64,000 nt of DNA from Primorskyibacter aestuariivivens (GCF_028023675.1 NZ_JAQIOZ010000012.1:1-64000), one strand, 5' to 3'. Shown: positions 36,741 to 47,529, numbered from the stretch's first letter. Notes: generated by a model from the sequence alone, not told the origin. Numbers and translations: made by a program.

Positions 36741-37010
36741 ATGTCGATCACTGCAGAAGAAAAAGCCCGCGTGATGAAAGAATTTGCGACCAAGGACGGC
36801 GACACCGGTTCGCCGGAAGTCCAGGTTGCAATCCTGACCTCCCGCATTTCCACGCTGACCGAGCACTTCAAGACCCACAAAAAGGACAACCACTCCCGTC
36901 GTGGCCTCCTGAAGCTTGTCGCGCAGCGCCGGAAACTTCTGGACTATCTCAAGGCAAAAGAAGAGGCTCGTTACCAGGACCTCATCAAACGCCTCGGTAT
37001 CCGCCGCTAA
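36741..37010 (+). CDS. rpsO: 30S ribosomal protein S15
   Basis: This 89-residue ribosomal protein of standard length has the signature [20 protein letters not shown] and [29 protein letters not shown] precedes the ATG. A 5-bp GGGTT/AACCC closing pair and an inner CGGG/CCCG helix lie in the leader (36668-36719), perhaps an autoregulatory structure. A strong intrinsic terminator follows. Confidence 0.98.
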   Translation: MSITAEEKARVMKEFATKDGDTGSPEVQVAILTSRISTLTEHFKTHKKDNHSRRGLLKLVAQRRKLLDYLKAKEEARYQDLIKRLGIRR

Positions 37011-37038
37011 AGGTTTTGCGGTCCGTCTGGATCGGCAA

Positions 37039-37068
37039 CGCCCGCTCCTCAGGGAGCGGGCGTTTTTT
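37039..37068 (+). terminator. Intrinsic terminator after rpsO
   Basis: The 10-bp perfect stem CGCCCGCTCC/GGAGCGGGCG with loop TCAG is followed by six T residues at 37063-37068. It separates rpsO from the SulP gene. Confidence 0.93.
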
Positions 37069-37264
37069 GTTTTCAGGCATTGAATCTGCAACCGCCATTT
37101 GTGACTGGAAATGGCTTGCCCGTGGCGATGGCGCTCTGGATTTGGAACGCGTTTGCAGTATCGGCCAGCGTGGGCAATGCGTCCCCGGGGGAATAGCTTT
37201 GACTTTCCGGGTTCAGGGCGCGACGAGTTGGGTACGCCTGTTTGAAACCGCCCCGGACGCGACC

Positions 37265-38527
37265 ATGAAACCCAAATTGCTGACAACGTTGCCAGGATAT
37301 AACCGGACACAATTCATCGCCGATGCATTGGCGGGGACAACGGTTGCCATGGTGGCGCTGCCGCTCAGCCTCGCGATCGCGATTGCGTCGGGGGCCGATC
37401 CGGCAACCGGTCTTGTCACGGCGATTGTCGCCGGGTTCCTGATTTCGGCGCTGGGTGGAAGCCGGGTTCAGATTGGCGGGCCGACAGGGGCATTCATCGT
37501 CGTCGTTGCCGGCGTTATTGCGGCGCACGGTTTCGATGGGTTGGTTCTGGCGACATTCATGGCAGGCTTGATGCTGATGCTGGCGGGGTTTTTGCGTGCC
37601 GGAAGCCTGATTGAATATGTACCCGAGCCAGTCATCAATGGGTTCACAATCGGCATCGCATTGATCATTGCCGCCAGCCAGGTCAAGGACCTGTTCGGAC
37701 TGAGCATCGCTGCGTTACCTTCCGAATTCCTGCCCAAACTGGACGCCCTGTGGCAAGCGCGTGCATCGGTCAACGGGGCCGGTCTTGTTATCGGGTTGGG
37801 GACGATGGTGCTGATTGTCGTCCTGCGGCGGCTTTTCCCAAGGTTCCCCGGGCTGATCGTGGCGGTTGGCATGACCTCGCTGATCGCGGCGATTGCCGAC
37901 CTTCAGGTTGACACGATCCACAGCCGTTTCGGCGCGTTGCCCGACCGGCTTCCGTTGCCGCGGTTGCCCGAATTCAGCGGCGCGCGGATCGTCGAGCTTC
38001 TGCCGTCGGCCTTGGTCATCGCCTTTCTGGCCGGGATCGAGTCCCTGTTGTCGGCACTGGTCGCCGACCGGATGTTCGGGGGACGGCACCGGCCGAATGC
38101 CGAAATGCTGGCCCAAGGCGCGGCCAATATCGGGTCATCGTTGTTCATGGGTTTGCCCGCAACGGGTGCAATTGCACGCACGGCAACCAATGTGCGGGCC
38201 GGTGGCAGGACGCCAGTGGCCGGGATCGTCCACGCGTTGGTGATCCTCGCGGTGATGTTGCTGGCGGCTCCACTGGCCGGATACCTCGCGATGCCCGCGC
38301 TGGCCGGTCTTCTGATCCTGACGGCATGGAACATGAGCGAGCCGGACAAATGGCGGCTCTATCTCGCGGGGCGACGGTCAGACGTGGTCCTGTTGTGCCT
38401 GACCATGGGGTTGACGGTGTTGGTCGATCTCACGGTTGCCATTTCGGTGGGCGTTGCGGTCGGGTTGGCGCTGCGCTTGCGCAGGAGAAACGTTCCGCCG
38501 CCGGATTGGCATGCGCCGGACAGGTGA
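37265..38527 (+). CDS. SulP-family anion transporter without a STAS domain
   Basis: This 420-residue multi-helix membrane protein starts with TTVAMVALPLSLAIAIASG and has IQIGGPTGAF-type and YVPEPVINGFTIGIALII segments typical of SulP carriers. It ends right after the last helices (VGLALRLRRR), so the usual C-terminal cytoplasmic STAS domain is missing. ATG 37265 is chosen because homology begins there; 37080-37264 has no recognised content. The anion could be sulfate, bicarbonate or another. It lies between rpsO and pnp, which are usually adjacent. Confidence 0.9.
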   Translation: MKPKLLTTLPGYNRTQFIADALAGTTVAMVALPLSLAIAIASGADPATGLVTAIVAGFLISALGGSRVQIGGPTGAFIVVVAGVIAAHGFDGLVLATFMAGLMLMLAGFLRAGSLIEYVPEPVINGFTIGIALIIAASQVKDLFGLSIAALPSEFLPKLDALWQARASVNGAGLVIGLGTMVLIVVLRRLFPRFPGLIVAVGMTSLIAAIADLQVDTIHSRFGALPDRLPLPRLPEFSGARIVELLPSALVIAFLAGIESLLSALVADRMFGGRHRPNAEMLAQGAANIGSSLFMGLPATGAIARTATNVRAGGRTPVAGIVHALVILAVMLLAAPLAGYLAMPALAGLLILTAWNMSEPDKWRLYLAGRRSDVVLLCLTMGLTVLVDLTVAISVGVAVGLALRLRRRNVPPPDWHAPDR

Positions 38528-38703
38528 AAGCGCGTAGAACTCCATCCTTTCCAAACCGTTCAAAAACCTGTATGGCCCCCGCATCTGAGACGTGACGCTC
38601 TGACCCCGGCGCATGGATACGATGGAGGGGTCGGCGGCAATGGGGCCGCCAATCAATCGGGGACCCGGGATACGCCTGGGAGCGCCCCATACAGGATACG
38701 CAA

Positions 38704-40836
38704 ATGTTCAACATTTCGAAGAAAAGCATGCAGTGGGGCGAGGAGACGCTCACACTGGAAACGGGCAAGGTTGCCCGTCAGGCGGATGGCTCGGTCATCG
38801 CCACCCTTGGTGAAACCAGCGTTATGGCCAACGTGACTTTTGCCAAGCAACCCAAGCCGGGTCAGGACTTCTTTCCCCTGACCGTCCACTATCAGGAAAA
38901 ATACTATGCCGCCGGTAAGGTTCCGGGTGGCTTCTTCAAGCGCGAGGCGCGCCCGACCGAGAAAGAAACGCTGACCGCGCGTCTGATCGACCGTCCGATC
39001 CGCCCGCTTTTCGTGCCGGGCTTCAAGCATGAAGTGCTGGTGATGTGCACCGTGCTCAGCCACGATCTGGTCAATGATCCCGACATCGTCGCGATGATCG
39101 CCGCCTCCGCCGCGCTGACCATTTCCGGCGCGCCCTTCATGGGTCCGATCGCGGGCTGCCGTGTGGGTTACGTCGATGGCGAATACATCCTCAACCCCGA
39201 GGTCGAGGATATGCAGGACCTGCGCCTCAACCCCGAGCAGCGTCTGGACCTCGTTGTCGCGGGCACCAAAGACGCCGTGATGATGGTGGAATCGGAAGCC
39301 TACGAGCTGACCGAAGAGGAAATGCTGGGTGCCGTGACCTTTGCTCATGAGCAGATCCAGCCGGTGATCGACCTGATCATTTCGCTGGCCGAAGAAGCGG
39401 CGAAAGAACCGTTCGACTTCCAGCCGCCGGAGTACTCGGAGCTCTATGAGGCTGTCAAAGCCGCGGGCGAAGAGCAGATGCGCGCCGCTTACGCGATCCT
39501 CGACAAGCAGGAACGCACCGCTGCCGTTGGCGCCGCCAAAGAGGCGATCATCGCTGCCCTGACCGAGGAACAGCAGGAAGATGCCAACCTTGGCTCCGCA
39601 CTGAAAAAGCTCGAATCCACTGTCCTGCGCGGTTCGGTCGTGAAAGAAGGCAAGCGGATCGACGGCCGTGCATTGGATCAGGTGCGCCAGATCGTTTGCG
39701 AAACCGGCCTGCTGCCCCGGACCCATGGTTCGGCGCTCTTCACCCGGGGCGAAACCCAGGGTCTGGTCGTGACTACGCTGGGCACCGGTGACGATGAACA
39801 ATTCATCGACGCGCTGCATGGGAATTTCAAATCCAACTTCCTGCTGCACTATAACTTCCCGCCCTACTCGGTCGGCGAAGCGGGTCGCGTGGGCCCTCCG
39901 GGCCGCCGCGAGATTGGTCACGGCAAACTGGCATGGCGCGCGCTGCAAGCCGTTCTGCCTGCCCCGACCGATTTCCCCTACACCGTGCGCATCGTGTCCG
40001 AGATCACCGAATCCAACGGCTCGTCCTCGATGGCGTCGGTCTGTGGTGGGTCGTTGTCAATGATGGACGCTGGCGTTCCGCTCAAGAACGCGGTGGCCGG
40101 TGTGGCCATGGGCCTGATCCTTGAAGACGATGGTGAATACGCGATCCTGACCGACATCCTCGGCGACGAAGATCACCTCGGTGACATGGACTTCAAGGTT
40201 GCGGGTACCGAGAACGGCATCACCTCGCTGCAGATGGACATCAAGGTTGCGGGCATCACGCCGGAAATCATGTCCAAGGCGCTGGCGCAGGCCAAAGACG
40301 GCCGGATGCATATCCTGGGTGAGATGAACAAGGCGCTGGACGGTGCTGCGGAATTCTCGATCCACGCCCCGCGCATCGAGACCATGCAGATCCCCACAGA
40401 CAAGATCCGTGAAGTGATCGGTTCCGGCGGTAAGGTCATCCGCGAGATCGTCGAAGTGTCCGGCGCCAAGGTCGACATCAACGACGAAGGCATCATCAAG
40501 ATCGCGTCGCCCGACGGCGAGTCGATCAAGAAAGCCTATGACATGATCCATTCGATCGTGGCCGAGCCGGAAGAAGGCCAGATTTACAAAGGCAAGGTCG
40601 TCAAGATCGTCGATTTCGGTGCCTTTGTGAACTTCTTCGGTAAGCGTGACGGTCTGGTGCATGTGTCCCAGATCGAAAACCGCCGCCTGAACCATCCCTC
40701 GGATGTGCTCAAGGAAGGTCAGGAAGTCTGGGTCAAACTGCTGGGCTTTGATGATCGCGGCAAGGTTCGCCTGTCGATGAAAGTCGTCGATCAGGAGACC
40801 GGCGAAGAAGCAAAGAAAGAGGAAGCCGAGGGCTAA
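38704..40836 (+). CDS. pnp: Polyribonucleotide nucleotidyltransferase
   Basis: This 710-residue phosphorolytic 3'-5' exoribonuclease has two RNase PH domains (about 10-140 and 315-540), with [20 protein letters not shown] in the first. A KH domain ([15 protein letters not shown] near 565) and an S1 domain ([17 protein letters not shown] near 625) follow. Length and domain order are standard. The 176-base leader may hold the processed 5' structure known for pnp mRNAs. Confidence 0.98.
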   Translation: MFNISKKSMQWGEETLTLETGKVARQADGSVIATLGETSVMANVTFAKQPKPGQDFFPLTVHYQEKYYAAGKVPGGFFKREARPTEKETLTARLIDRPIRPLFVPGFKHEVLVMCTVLSHDLVNDPDIVAMIAASAALTISGAPFMGPIAGCRVGYVDGEYILNPEVEDMQDLRLNPEQRLDLVVAGTKDAVMMVESEAYELTEEEMLGAVTFAHEQIQPVIDLIISLAEEAAKEPFDFQPPEYSELYEAVKAAGEEQMRAAYAILDKQERTAAVGAAKEAIIAALTEEQQEDANLGSALKKLESTVLRGSVVKEGKRIDGRALDQVRQIVCETGLLPRTHGSALFTRGETQGLVVTTLGTGDDEQFIDALHGNFKSNFLLHYNFPPYSVGEAGRVGPPGRREIGHGKLAWRALQAVLPAPTDFPYTVRIVSEITESNGSSSMASVCGGSLSMMDAGVPLKNAVAGVAMGLILEDDGEYAILTDILGDEDHLGDMDFKVAGTENGITSLQMDIKVAGITPEIMSKALAQAKDGRMHILGEMNKALDGAAEFSIHAPRIETMQIPTDKIREVIGSGGKVIREIVEVSGAKVDINDEGIIKIASPDGESIKKAYDMIHSIVAEPEEGQIYKGKVVKIVDFGAFVNFFGKRDGLVHVSQIENRRLNHPSDVLKEGQEVWVKLLGFDDRGKVRLSMKVVDQETGEEAKKEEAEG

Positions 40837-40860
40837 GCCCGAAACTTGCGAGAAAACCGA

Positions 40861-40888
40861 AAGCCCCGGTGGAAACGCCGGGGCTTTT
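40861..40888 (+). terminator. Intrinsic terminator after pnp
   Basis: AAGCCCCGG (40861-40869) pairs with CCGGGGCTT (40878-40886) and is followed by a short T-run, 24 bases after the pnp stop. Confidence 0.85.
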
Positions 40889-41058
40889 GCTTTGGTGGCC
40901 GCTGCGTTTCAGAAACTTGTCAGGACGAGGTGTTGCGCTATGATTTCTTGGGTCGGTTTTGCCGCCGTCATCCGAATATTAATTTTACAGATGTTGTCGC
41001 GAACGCGCCGACCAGTAGGTGACAAGTCGGTTCTTTTAATAATTCATCGAGTCAAAGA

Positions 41059-42120
41059 ATGGACATTTCAATGATCAGAAAACTCGCAATTGCCGTTGTC
41101 CCACTCGCGCTTGCTGCGTCCGCGATGGCGCAGGACATGCGCACGGAAACCGTGCGGTTCCAGTCCGGAACAAGCGGCGCGACGATTTCAGACACGATCC
41201 AGGGTTATGAGAGCGTGGTCTACAAGATCGGGGCCAGCGCCGGACAGCGCATGAAGATCCGGCTTGAGCCGTCCAACCTTGCCACCTATTTCAACGTTTA
41301 CGAGCCAGGCCGTGGCCCCGGGGATCAGGCTTTGGTGAACGCGCAGTTGACGGGTCCGATGGTTCCCGACGTCAACTACTTTGACGGTGTCTTGCCGACC
41401 GACGGTGAATACAGCGTGTCCGTCTACATGATGCGCTCGGCCGCGCGACGCGATGAAATATCCAACTACGCGCTCTATGTCAGCATCGAAGGTGGCAATG
41501 CAGCGATGCCACAACCCGACTATGCCGATGGCAATCAGGGCGGGCCTGATTTCTATCAGGTGGCAACCTCCGGGGGCGGCGGTCTGAACCTGCGATCTGC
41601 CCCGTCGGCCAGTGCCAGTGTCGTCACGCGACTGTCCAATGGGCAAAATCTCAGAAATCTCGGATGTCGCAGCGCCGAGGGGCGCAGTTGGTGCCGTGTC
41701 GCAACCCTTGCCGATCCGGGATATGAGGGATGGGCCGCTGCGGATTTCCTGATTGAAGGCAGCAATTCGCCCGCCTATGCCGCAGCGCCGGGCGGCTCCA
41801 GCGACGGAACAAGCACCGAGCGTGTCCGTTTTGCACCCGGCACCAGCGGGGCGGAACTGACAGGATCTCTGATGCCCGGCGAGTCACGCCGCTACATGAT
41901 TGGCGCGAATACCCGACAGAACCTCTATGTGCGGGTCGCCAGCGACAGCAGCGACATGTATTACCAGATTTTCAATCCCGGCAATTCCTTTCTTCTGGAT
42001 CAGATGACAGCGGCGCAGGAGTATCGGGGTGAGCTTTGGCAATCGGGCGATCACGTTGTCGAAGTCATCAATCGCGGCAACGCGCAAGAGACGTATAACG
42101 TGATTATCGGGATCGAGTGA
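41059..42120 (+). CDS. Exported protein with an SH3b domain between two copies of a beta domain
   Basis: This 353-residue protein has a signal peptide (cleavage after AMA near 24). A first copy of a beta domain (about 28-145) starts TETVRFQSGTSGATI and contains YKIGA. A bacterial SH3 domain (about 163-232) contains LNLRSAPSASASVVTRL. A second copy (about 254-353) starts TERVRFAPGTSGAEL and contains YMIGA. Probably periplasmic; binding role inferred. ATG 41071, four codons in, is an alternative start. No operon partners. Confidence 0.8.
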   Translation: MDISMIRKLAIAVVPLALAASAMAQDMRTETVRFQSGTSGATISDTIQGYESVVYKIGASAGQRMKIRLEPSNLATYFNVYEPGRGPGDQALVNAQLTGPMVPDVNYFDGVLPTDGEYSVSVYMMRSAARRDEISNYALYVSIEGGNAAMPQPDYADGNQGGPDFYQVATSGGGGLNLRSAPSASASVVTRLSNGQNLRNLGCRSAEGRSWCRVATLADPGYEGWAAADFLIEGSNSPAYAAAPGGSSDGTSTERVRFAPGTSGAELTGSLMPGESRRYMIGANTRQNLYVRVASDSSDMYYQIFNPGNSFLLDQMTAAQEYRGELWQSGDHVVEVINRGNAQETYNVIIGIE

Positions 42121-42150
42121 CGGCGGATGCCGCGCCTTGGCGGCGGCCAG

Positions 42151-42885
42151 TTATTGCGACCGCCGCCCCACATCGCCCGACCACCACGCGCGCTTGATGC
42201 CCTGATAGACGGTGATCTCGGACCCGACCGGGAACGCTTCGATATCGTCGAGCTTGTGCATCATGCTCTTGCCCTTGCGGCCGTTCTTTTCGCGCCATGT
42301 CAGGCGGTAGCGTGGTTTGTTGTTGACGCGCATCGCGGTGCGCTCGTGGCCGGTCACCGTGGCGGGTTCCTCAGCGCCGTATTTACGTGCACGCATGGCG
42401 GCGACCGCGCGACCGCCCGTGAACCAAAGCGCGCCCAAGGTGAGCAGACCAAAAACCAGCCCGATGATCTGTGCCACGCGTGATCCGGTGCGCGTCTCGC
42501 CCCGTTGCAATTCGGTCTGGTCGGGTTCGCTTTCAAGATACCAGATCGGCATTTCGTCGCCGTCCTGCGCGGCATTATAGCTGGCCCGCCCGACAGAGCG
42601 CGAGATTTCCACCGTTTCGCCGGCATCTGTGACGAATTTCAGGTTCAGGTAATAGGTGATTGTCCTGTCGCCATCACTGTCGGTGCTTTCGCGGTAGTAT
42701 TTCCCCGTCACCGTCGCCACGGTTTCGCGCCCCTCGGTCTCGAACCGCTCGGCCAGTTTTAGCTGGGAGTGGCTGATCACGGTCAGAACGATCAAAGGCA
42801 GTAGGAAGACAAACACCAGCCATCCCCCCATCCGGAAGAACAACCGCCAGAGCGATACGGGAGAATCTGTTGCAATCTTTGTCAT
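42151..42885 (-). CDS. DUF3592 family membrane protein
   Basis: This 244-residue protein has two hydrophobic segments (WLVFVFLLPLIVLTVIS near 20-40 and IIGLVFGLLTLGALWF near 140). A DUF3592-like extracytoplasmic stretch lies between them (VATVTGKYYRES, SVGRASYNAAQDGD, EMPIWYLESEPDQTEL), and a second similar region follows the last helix. ATG 42885 is chosen; upstream in-frame codons lack family similarity. Function unknown. Confidence 0.8.
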   Translation of the reverse strand: MTKIATDSPVSLWRLFFRMGGWLVFVFLLPLIVLTVISHSQLKLAERFETEGRETVATVTGKYYRESTDSDGDRTITYYLNLKFVTDAGETVEISRSVGRASYNAAQDGDEMPIWYLESEPDQTELQRGETRTGSRVAQIIGLVFGLLTLGALWFTGGRAVAAMRARKYGAEEPATVTGHERTAMRVNNKPRYRLTWREKNGRKGKSMMHKLDDIEAFPVGSEITVYQGIKRAWWSGDVGRRSQ

Positions 42886-43003
42886 GACCTCATGATTGCG
42901 GCCCGGGGGCGCGTGATCAAGGCCGGAATGCCTTACCCGCTTCCCCTTCGCCCCCACATTCGCTAGACCGGCCCGGACGCAAAGACGGACAGCGGGATAA
43001 CCC

Positions 43004-46000
43004 ATGGCACTGGACAAGACATTCGACGCACAGGCACGTGAACAGGCGATTTACGAAGCGTGGGAAAAGGTAGGAGCCTTCCGCGCAGGCGCGAATGCCC
43101 GCGACGGCGCATCCTCCTACTGCATCATGATCCCGCCGCCCAATGTGACCGGCGTTCTGCATATGGGCCATGCCTTCAACAACACGCTGCAGGATATCCT
43201 TATCCGCTGGAAACGCATGCAGGGGTTTGACACGCTCTGGCAGCCGGGCACTGACCATGCGGGCATCGCTACGCAGATGGTGGTGGAACGCAAGCTGGCC
43301 GAAGAGCAACAGCCCTCGCGCCGCGAATTGGGGCGCGAGAAATTCCTTGAGAAGGTCTGGGACTGGAAGGCGCAATCGGGCGGCACCATCATCAACCAGT
43401 TGAAGCGCCTTGGTGCGTCCTGTGACTGGGACCGCACGGCATTTACCATGTCCGGGGCCGAAGGCGCGCCCGAGGGCGAAGAGGGCAATTTCCACGATGC
43501 GGTGATCAAGGTCTTCGTGGACATGTATGAAAAGGGCTACATCTATCGCGGCAAGCGGCTGGTGAACTGGGACCCGCATTTCGAGACGGCGATTTCCGAT
43601 CTGGAGGTCGAGAATATCGAAGTGGCGGGCCATATGTGGCACTTCAAATACCCGCTCGCCGGGGGCGCGACCTATGAATACGTCGAGAAGGACGAAGACG
43701 GGAATGTCACCCTGCGCGAGACGCGGGATTACATCTCCATCGCCACGACCCGGCCCGAGACGATGCTGGGCGACGGCGCGGTTGCGGTGCATCCCTCGGA
43801 CGAGCGTTACGCGCCTATCGTGGGCAAGCTCTGCGAAATTCCGGTGGGGCCAAAAGAGCATCGCCGGTTGATCCCGATTATCACTGATGAATACCCCGAT
43901 CCCGAATTCGGCTCAGGCGCGGTGAAGATCACTGGCGCACATGATTTCAACGACTACCAGGTCGCCAAACGCGGCGGCATCCCGATGTATCGCCTGATGG
44001 ACACCAAGGGCCATATGCGTGACGACGGCGCGCCTTATGCCGAGGCGGCGGGCATTGCCATGGAGGTGGCGCAGGGCGAGCGGGAACTGACCGAGGCCGA
44101 GGCGGATGCGGTCAATCTGGTGCCGGATGATTTGCGCGGTCTGGACCGGTTCGAGGCGCGGGAGCGGGTGGTCAAGCAGATCACCGATGAGGGTCTTGCC
44201 GTGATGACGACCGAGGTGCAAAAGGACGAAGACGGCAACGAGATCGAAGCTGCTGTGCCCATGGTCGAGAACAAACCGATCATGCAGCCCTTTGGCGACC
44301 GCTCCAAAGTGGTTATCGAGCCGATGCTGACCGATCAGTGGTTTGTGGACACCGATAAGATCGTGGGCCCGGCGCTGGACGCGGTGCGCGATGGTACGGT
44401 GAAAATACTGCCGGAGTCGGGCGAGAAAACCTATTACCACTGGCTGGAGAATATCGAGCCCTGGTGCATCTCTCGTCAGTTGTGGTGGGGGCATCAGATT
44501 CCGGTTTGGTATGGGTTCGACCTTGATGCGAGCGGTTTCCGCGATGACGAGGGCGACGGCGCGCTCGATCTGGTCGAGATGGGCAGGCTGCTGCATGCAC
44601 AGAACCTATTGCGCGGTGACGAGCGTCATCATTGCGCGGCCGATTTCGCAACGGTGCAAGGGCAGTTTGCCGATGTGCTGGGAGGGTTGCCGACGCCGCT
44701 GAATCATTCACGGGTGATCGAGGTGGCGGATCGCGATGCAGCGGTCCATACGCTGGCTGTCAGCCTCGCGGAATACGAGGCCAGCCAGGACCCGACCAAG
44801 CTGGTTTACCCGGTCTGGCGCGACCCCGACGTGCTCGATACATGGTTCTCCTCCGGTCTCTGGCCCATCGGCACGCTGGGCTGGCCCGAGGACACGGACG
44901 CGCTGCAGAAATACTTCCCCACCTCTACGCTCATCACCGGGCAGGACATCCTGTTCTTCTGGGTCGCGCGGATGATGATGATGCAGCTGGCGGTCGTGGA
45001 TCAGATCCCGTTTGACACGGTTTACCTGCATGGCCTTGTGCGTGATGCCAAGGGCAAGAAGATGTCGAAATCCACCGGCAACGTGATCGACCCGCTGGAG
45101 ATCATCGACGAATACGGCGCGGACGCGCTGCGTTTCACCAATGCGGCGATGGCGTCGCTGGGTGGTGTGCTCAAACTCGATATGCAGCGCATCGCCGGCT
45201 ACCGCAATTTCGGCACCAAGCTCTGGAATGCCGCCCGCTTTGCCGAGATGAACGGCGCTGTGGGCAGCGATGGCACAATCCCCGAGGCCACAGCCTCTGT
45301 GAACACATGGATCATTGGTGAGACCGCCCGCGTGCGCGAAGTGGTGGACGCGGCGCTGGCCGACTTCCGTTTCAACGACGCGGCGCAGGCGCTGTATGCC
45401 TTTGTCTGGGGCAAGGTCTGTGACTGGTATGTGGAGTTCTCCAAGCCACTCCTTCTGGACGGGGACGACGCGACCAAGGCCGAAACGCAGAAGGTCATGG
45501 GATGGGTCATTGACCAATGCCTGATCCTGCTGCACCCGATCATGCCGTTCATCACCGAGGAGCTTTGGGGCACCTTGGCCGAGCGGCAAAAAATGCTCGT
45601 GCATGCGGATTGGCCGACTTATGGCGGCGATCTGGTGGATGCAGAGGCGGATCGTGAGATGAACTGGGTCATTTCGGTGATCGAGAACACCCGCTCCGTG
45701 CGCGCGCAGATGCATGTGCCGGCGGGTCTGCATGTGCCGATGCTGGTGACACAGATCGATGATCTGGGTCAGGCCGCCTGGGACCGCAACGAGACGCTGA
45801 TCAAGCGGCTGGCGCGGATCGACTCGCTGACCAAGGTGGATGATTTCCCCAAGGGCTGCGCCACGATCCCGGTGGGCGGGGCGACCTTTGGTCTGCCGCT
45901 GGCGGACATCATCGACGTGGACGAGGAAAAGGCGCGGCTTGAGAAAACTCTGGGCAAGCTGGCCAAGGAATTGGGTGGGCTGCGCGGGCGGCTCAAGAAC

Positions 46001-46120
46001 CCGAAATTTGTCGAAAGCGCGCCCGAAGAGGTGGTCGAGGAAACCCGCGCCAACCTTGCCGAGCGTGAAGAAGAAGAGGCGAAGCTGAAAGAGGCGCTGC
46101 AGCGTCTGTCCGAGCTGTAA
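43004..46120 (+). CDS. valS: Valyl-tRNA synthetase
   Basis: This 1038-residue class I synthetase has the HIGH motif in [14 protein letters not shown] (near 46), an editing domain, KMSKSTGN (near 687), an anticodon-binding domain and a C-terminal coiled coil (about 965-1035). It is longer than the roughly 950 residues of the E. coli enzyme. An extra segment of several tens of residues lies between [11 protein letters not shown] (near 490) and [13 protein letters not shown] (near 606). It is monocistronic and divergent from the DUF3592 gene. Confidence 0.97.
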   Translation: MALDKTFDAQAREQAIYEAWEKVGAFRAGANARDGASSYCIMIPPPNVTGVLHMGHAFNNTLQDILIRWKRMQGFDTLWQPGTDHAGIATQMVVERKLAEEQQPSRRELGREKFLEKVWDWKAQSGGTIINQLKRLGASCDWDRTAFTMSGAEGAPEGEEGNFHDAVIKVFVDMYEKGYIYRGKRLVNWDPHFETAISDLEVENIEVAGHMWHFKYPLAGGATYEYVEKDEDGNVTLRETRDYISIATTRPETMLGDGAVAVHPSDERYAPIVGKLCEIPVGPKEHRRLIPIITDEYPDPEFGSGAVKITGAHDFNDYQVAKRGGIPMYRLMDTKGHMRDDGAPYAEAAGIAMEVAQGERELTEAEADAVNLVPDDLRGLDRFEARERVVKQITDEGLAVMTTEVQKDEDGNEIEAAVPMVENKPIMQPFGDRSKVVIEPMLTDQWFVDTDKIVGPALDAVRDGTVKILPESGEKTYYHWLENIEPWCISRQLWWGHQIPVWYGFDLDASGFRDDEGDGALDLVEMGRLLHAQNLLRGDERHHCAADFATVQGQFADVLGGLPTPLNHSRVIEVADRDAAVHTLAVSLAEYEASQDPTKLVYPVWRDPDVLDTWFSSGLWPIGTLGWPEDTDALQKYFPTSTLITGQDILFFWVARMMMMQLAVVDQIPFDTVYLHGLVRDAKGKKMSKSTGNVIDPLEIIDEYGADALRFTNAAMASLGGVLKLDMQRIAGYRNFGTKLWNAARFAEMNGAVGSDGTIPEATASVNTWIIGETARVREVVDAALADFRFNDAAQALYAFVWGKVCDWYVEFSKPLLLDGDDATKAETQKVMGWVIDQCLILLHPIMPFITEELWGTLAERQKMLVHADWPTYGGDLVDAEADREMNWVISVIENTRSVRAQMHVPAGLHVPMLVTQIDDLGQAAWDRNETLIKRLARIDSLTKVDDFPKGCATIPVGGATFGLPLADIIDVDEEKARLEKTLGKLAKELGGLRGRLKNPKFVESAPEEVVEETRANLAEREEEEAKLKEALQRLSEL

Positions 46121-46436
46121 TCGTCGGGCGGCGCGCTCAGTCGCTCCGGGCCGCCACGCAGGGGGAAACAAGATCGCAAATCTTGCGCTCCTCCTGCTGC
46201 GCAAGATCGGCCAGCCGACGCCGTGCGCGATTTGGGGGCCGGGGCATCTGGTTGTTTCGGGTCCGTCCAGGTGGCCCGCATCGTCTCGATGACCGGCTGA
46301 ACGCCTGACCCGACCCTCGGCGATCCGGATGAAGCTTGAGCGAAACAAGGCCGCGCGACGCATTGGTGTCAGATAAGCACTACTGTCCCGGATGAATGCG
46401 GGAAGCTGAAGCGAAACAAAGCATTGGCAGAAGAGG
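46121..46436. other. Intergenic region between valS and tRNA-Thr with an imperfect direct repeat
   Basis: No convincing gene is seen. GAAGCTTGAGCGAAACAAGG (46331-46350) recurs imperfectly as GAAGCTGAAGCGAAACAAAG (46402-46421), each copy followed within 20 bases by CATTGG. Open frames here are short and without family similarity. Confidence 0.5.
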
Positions 46437-46512
46437 TGGTGCCCCCACACGGACTCGAACCGCGGACCTACTGATTACAAATCAGTTGCTCTACCAGCTG
46501 AGCTATAGGGGC
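46437..46512 (-). tRNA. tRNA-Thr (anticodon UGU)
   Basis: On the minus strand the sequence folds as a standard cloverleaf. The acceptor GCCCCTA pairs with TGGGGGC, the D-arm is GCTCAGCTGGTAGAGC, the anticodon stem-loop is ACTGA-TTTGTAA-TCAGT with anticodon TGT, the T-loop is GTTCGAGTC, and the discriminator A and encoded CCA (46437-46439) complete it. 76 bases including CCA. Confidence 0.97.
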
Positions 46513-46647
46513 ACGCGGCAATCCTCTAATTGCAACTGCGGTCCGTCGCAAGTCAATTTTCACGCCTCTTTGCACGGAGATTGATGCTTTAACCTCCGGG
46601 TCCCCGCTTTATAGTGCGCGCAACGTCAAACACTTGGACATGCCGGG

Positions 46648-47529
46648 ATGAAAATCGTCATACATGCTGGGGCGCATGCGACCGATGAGGATCGGCTGTT
46701 GAAGTGCCTGTTGCGCAATGCGGATGACTTTCGCAAACAGGGAACCTCGATTCCCGGCCCGGGCAAATACCGGCAATTGATCAGCGGTGCGCTTAACGCC
46801 CTGAGCAAGGGACCACCGGCAGATCAGGCGCGGGATATCGTGCTGGATGCCATCTGCAATGATGATCCGGACAAGATCAATCGTCTGATCCTGAGCCATG
46901 AGAACCTGTTTTCCGTGCCCAAGATTGCGCTGGCCTCTGACCGTTTCTATCCGCGCTCGGAGGATCGGATTGCCAGCCTGCGCAGGCTGTTTCGTCAGGA
47001 TGAACTGGAGCTCTTTCTTGCGATCCGAAACCCGGCCACATGGGTCCCGGCTGTGTTTGAAAAGACACCGCATGAGGATGTGTCGGCGTTTCTCAACGGC
47101 TCTGATCCGGCGTATCTGCGGTGGTCGGAATTGATCGAACGCATTCACGCGGTCAATCCCGGGTTGCCGATAACCGTCTGGTGCAATGAAGACAGCCCGC
47201 TGATCTGGGGGGAAATCGTGCGCGCCATGGCGGGGTTGCCGTCAGGTCGCAAGATTTCCGGTGCGTTTGATTTGCTGGCGCAGATCATGTCGGATGAGGG
47301 AATGAAACGGTTCCGGAGCTACCTTGCGTCGCATCCTGTCATGACCGAGAAGCAAAAACGCCGGGTGATGATCGCCTTTCTGGACAAATTTGCGCTTGAT
47401 GATGCCGTCGAAGAAGAGCTCGACCTCCCCGGCTGGGACGACGACTACGTCGATGTCCTGACAGAGTTGTATGAGCAGGATGTTGATGTTATCGCTAACA
47501 TGTCCAATGTGACTCTCATTTTGCCGTAG
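46648..47529 (+). CDS. Hypothetical protein, degenerate sulfotransferase-like
   Basis: This 293-residue soluble protein has an N-terminus (MKIVIHAGAHATDEDRLLKC) that resembles the start of bacterial sulfotransferases (IHxGxHKTGTT), but the PAPS-loop lysine and threonines are missing. LFLAIRNPATWVPAVF near 130 resembles the second 3'-phosphate-binding block. The C-terminus is acidic. No operon partner; pyc follows about 107 bases on. It is either a diverged sulfotransferase fold or a non-catalytic relative. Function unknown. Confidence 0.65.
   Translation: MKIVIHAGAHATDEDRLLKCLLRNADDFRKQGTSIPGPGKYRQLISGALNALSKGPPADQARDIVLDAICNDDPDKINRLILSHENLFSVPKIALASDRFYPRSEDRIASLRRLFRQDELELFLAIRNPATWVPAVFEKTPHEDVSAFLNGSDPAYLRWSELIERIHAVNPGLPITVWCNEDSPLIWGEIVRAMAGLPSGRKISGAFDLLAQIMSDEGMKRFRSYLASHPVMTEKQKRRVMIAFLDKFALDDAVEEELDLPGWDDDYVDVLTELYEQDVDVIANMSNVTLILP

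Noticed and set aside
37073-37264. In-frame extension upstream of the SulP transporter
   Set aside because: The translated extension overlaps the rpsO terminator and has no SulP similarity; homology begins at ATG 37265.
46121-46281. Small minus-strand peptide after valS
   Set aside because: Short, no conserved features, and mostly antisense to the valS 3' end; not supported.
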